DNA of 14,111 nt from Bacillota bacterium. Lineage in GTDB: Bacteria; Bacillota; Clostridia; Peptostreptococcales; Anaerovoracaceae. The notes beneath the pieces are model-generated. The model was not told the origin of the DNA. It worked only from the letters and a program-made list of their open reading frames with translations, and searched no databases. Each line of letters opens with the position of its first letter. The stretch's first letter is position 1. The stretch is from NCBI GenBank assembly GCA_017538845.1, contig JAFYIC010000154.1:1-14111 (forward strand), written 5' to 3'. This document shows, in pieces, positions 13,863 to 14,111 of the stretch. Both the position numbers and the translations under genes were made by a program.

Positions 13863-14111
13863 CTACTCTTCAGCAGGAGCTTCCTCAGCCGAAGCCTCTT
13901 CTGCAGGCGCTTCCTCTGCGGGAGTCTCTTCAGCCGGTGCGTCCTCAGCCGGAGCCTCTTCTGCCGGTGCTTCCTCAGCGGGAGCCTCTTCAGCAGGAGC
14001 TTCCTCAGCCGGAGCCTCTTCAGCAGGTGCTTCTTCTGCCGGAGCCTCTTCTGCAGGAGCTTCTTCTGCAGGTGCCTCTTCAACCGGAGCAGTTTCTTCG
14101 GCCGGAGTCTC
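13863..14111 (-). CDS. C-terminal acidic APAEE-repeat tail of a protein (5' part outside window)
   Basis: A minus-strand frame is open from the right window edge to a TAG at 13863-13865, giving the last 82 residues of a longer protein. After one Glu come TPAEE, a six-residue unit TAPVEE, then 14 pentapeptides of APAEE with rare changes ([15 protein letters not shown]). The composition is only Ala, Pro, Glu plus a few Thr, Asp, Ser and Val, so this is a strongly acidic, disordered, PA-rich spacer or tail. Synonymous codons vary between copies. A terminator follows the stop. The identity of the folded part is unknown; such tails occur on various bacterial proteins (for example ribosomal proteins, chaperones or envelope proteins), and I cannot choose among them. 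The neighbouring minus-strand reading in another frame, rich in Lys, Arg and Leu, is a shadow of this repeat. Confidence 0.85.
   Translation of the reverse strand, partial: ETPAEETAPVEEAPAEEAPAEEAPAEEAPAEEAPAEEAPAEEAPAEEAPAEEAPAEDAPAEETPAEEAPAEEASAEEAPAEE
13866..14111. repeat. 15-bp tandem repeat array encoding the APAEE tail
   Basis: About 16 copies of a 15-bp unit run without interruption to the window edge, with one 18-bp copy near 14079-14096. Copies differ mostly at third codon positions, which indicates selection on the protein repeat and an array not freshly amplified. Confidence 0.9.

Noticed and set aside
13805..14083. Minus-strand open frame rich in Lys, Arg and Leu
   Set aside because: It is the out-of-frame reading of the APAEE repeat, crosses the terminator, and its pseudo-repeats follow from the 15-bp DNA period.
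13866..14111. Possible CRISPR array
   Set aside because: The units are contiguous, 15 bp long, without spacers, and translate into a clean pentapeptide repeat.
1..14111. Defence island, prophage, insertion sequence or biosynthetic cluster
   Set aside because: All genes read as housekeeping or cell-envelope functions in conserved order, with no transposase, integrase, att-like repeat or toxin-antitoxin pair.

Overview
The window is a stretch of ordinary bacterial chromosome, almost certainly from a Clostridia-type member of the Bacillota. The case rests on gene order and signals: argR next to recN, ruvC-ruvA-ruvB-queA, asp23/yloU next to recG, and the rsmD/coaD/tmcAL (ylbM) neighbourhood. Shine-Dalgarno sequences are strong (GGAGG type), several promoters have an extended -10 (TGn), and intrinsic terminators are typical of the phylum. 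Base composition is moderate, which suits a gut or oral anaerobe (Family XIII / Anaerovoracaceae-like lineages come to mind), but the sequence alone does not fix the family.

Minus strand, read from 10.5 kb leftwards. (1) ruvC-ruvA-ruvB-queA: Holliday-junction resolvase and branch migration plus tRNA queuosine synthesis, behind a promoter whose spacer contains a perfect 16-bp palindrome resembling the Gram-positive LexA box. (2) rpmB (L28, zinc-binding form), with its own promoter, leader and terminator. (3) asp23-like gene, recG, rsmD, ending in a terminator hairpin at about 3.76 kb. (4) A secreted or membrane-anchored, lysine-rich protein with helical repeats, a Fn3-like segment and a C-terminal 3D domain, sitting between rsmD and coaD, with its own putative promoter and terminator. 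(5) coaD and a coiled-coil protein of unknown role, ending in a strong terminator. (6) tmcAL, truncated by the left window edge.

Plus strand, from 10.7 kb rightwards: argR-recN-cysK. recN and cysK overlap by ATGA, and the unit ends in a terminator at 13.78-13.81 kb. The last gene (minus strand, running off the right edge) shows only its acidic C-terminal tail, about sixteen APAEE-type repeat units encoded by a 15-bp tandem repeat.

Together the genes cover DNA repair and recombination (ruvABC, recG, recN), translation and RNA modification (rpmB, rsmD, tmcAL, queA), CoA synthesis (coaD), arginine control (argR) and cysteine metabolism (cysK-like). No mobile element, CRISPR array, RNA gene or defence system was found, and every intergenic gap is under 300 bases. 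The items most worth a second look are the LexA-like operator, the 3D-domain repeat protein, the variant active-site motifs of the cysK product, and the APAEE-tailed protein.
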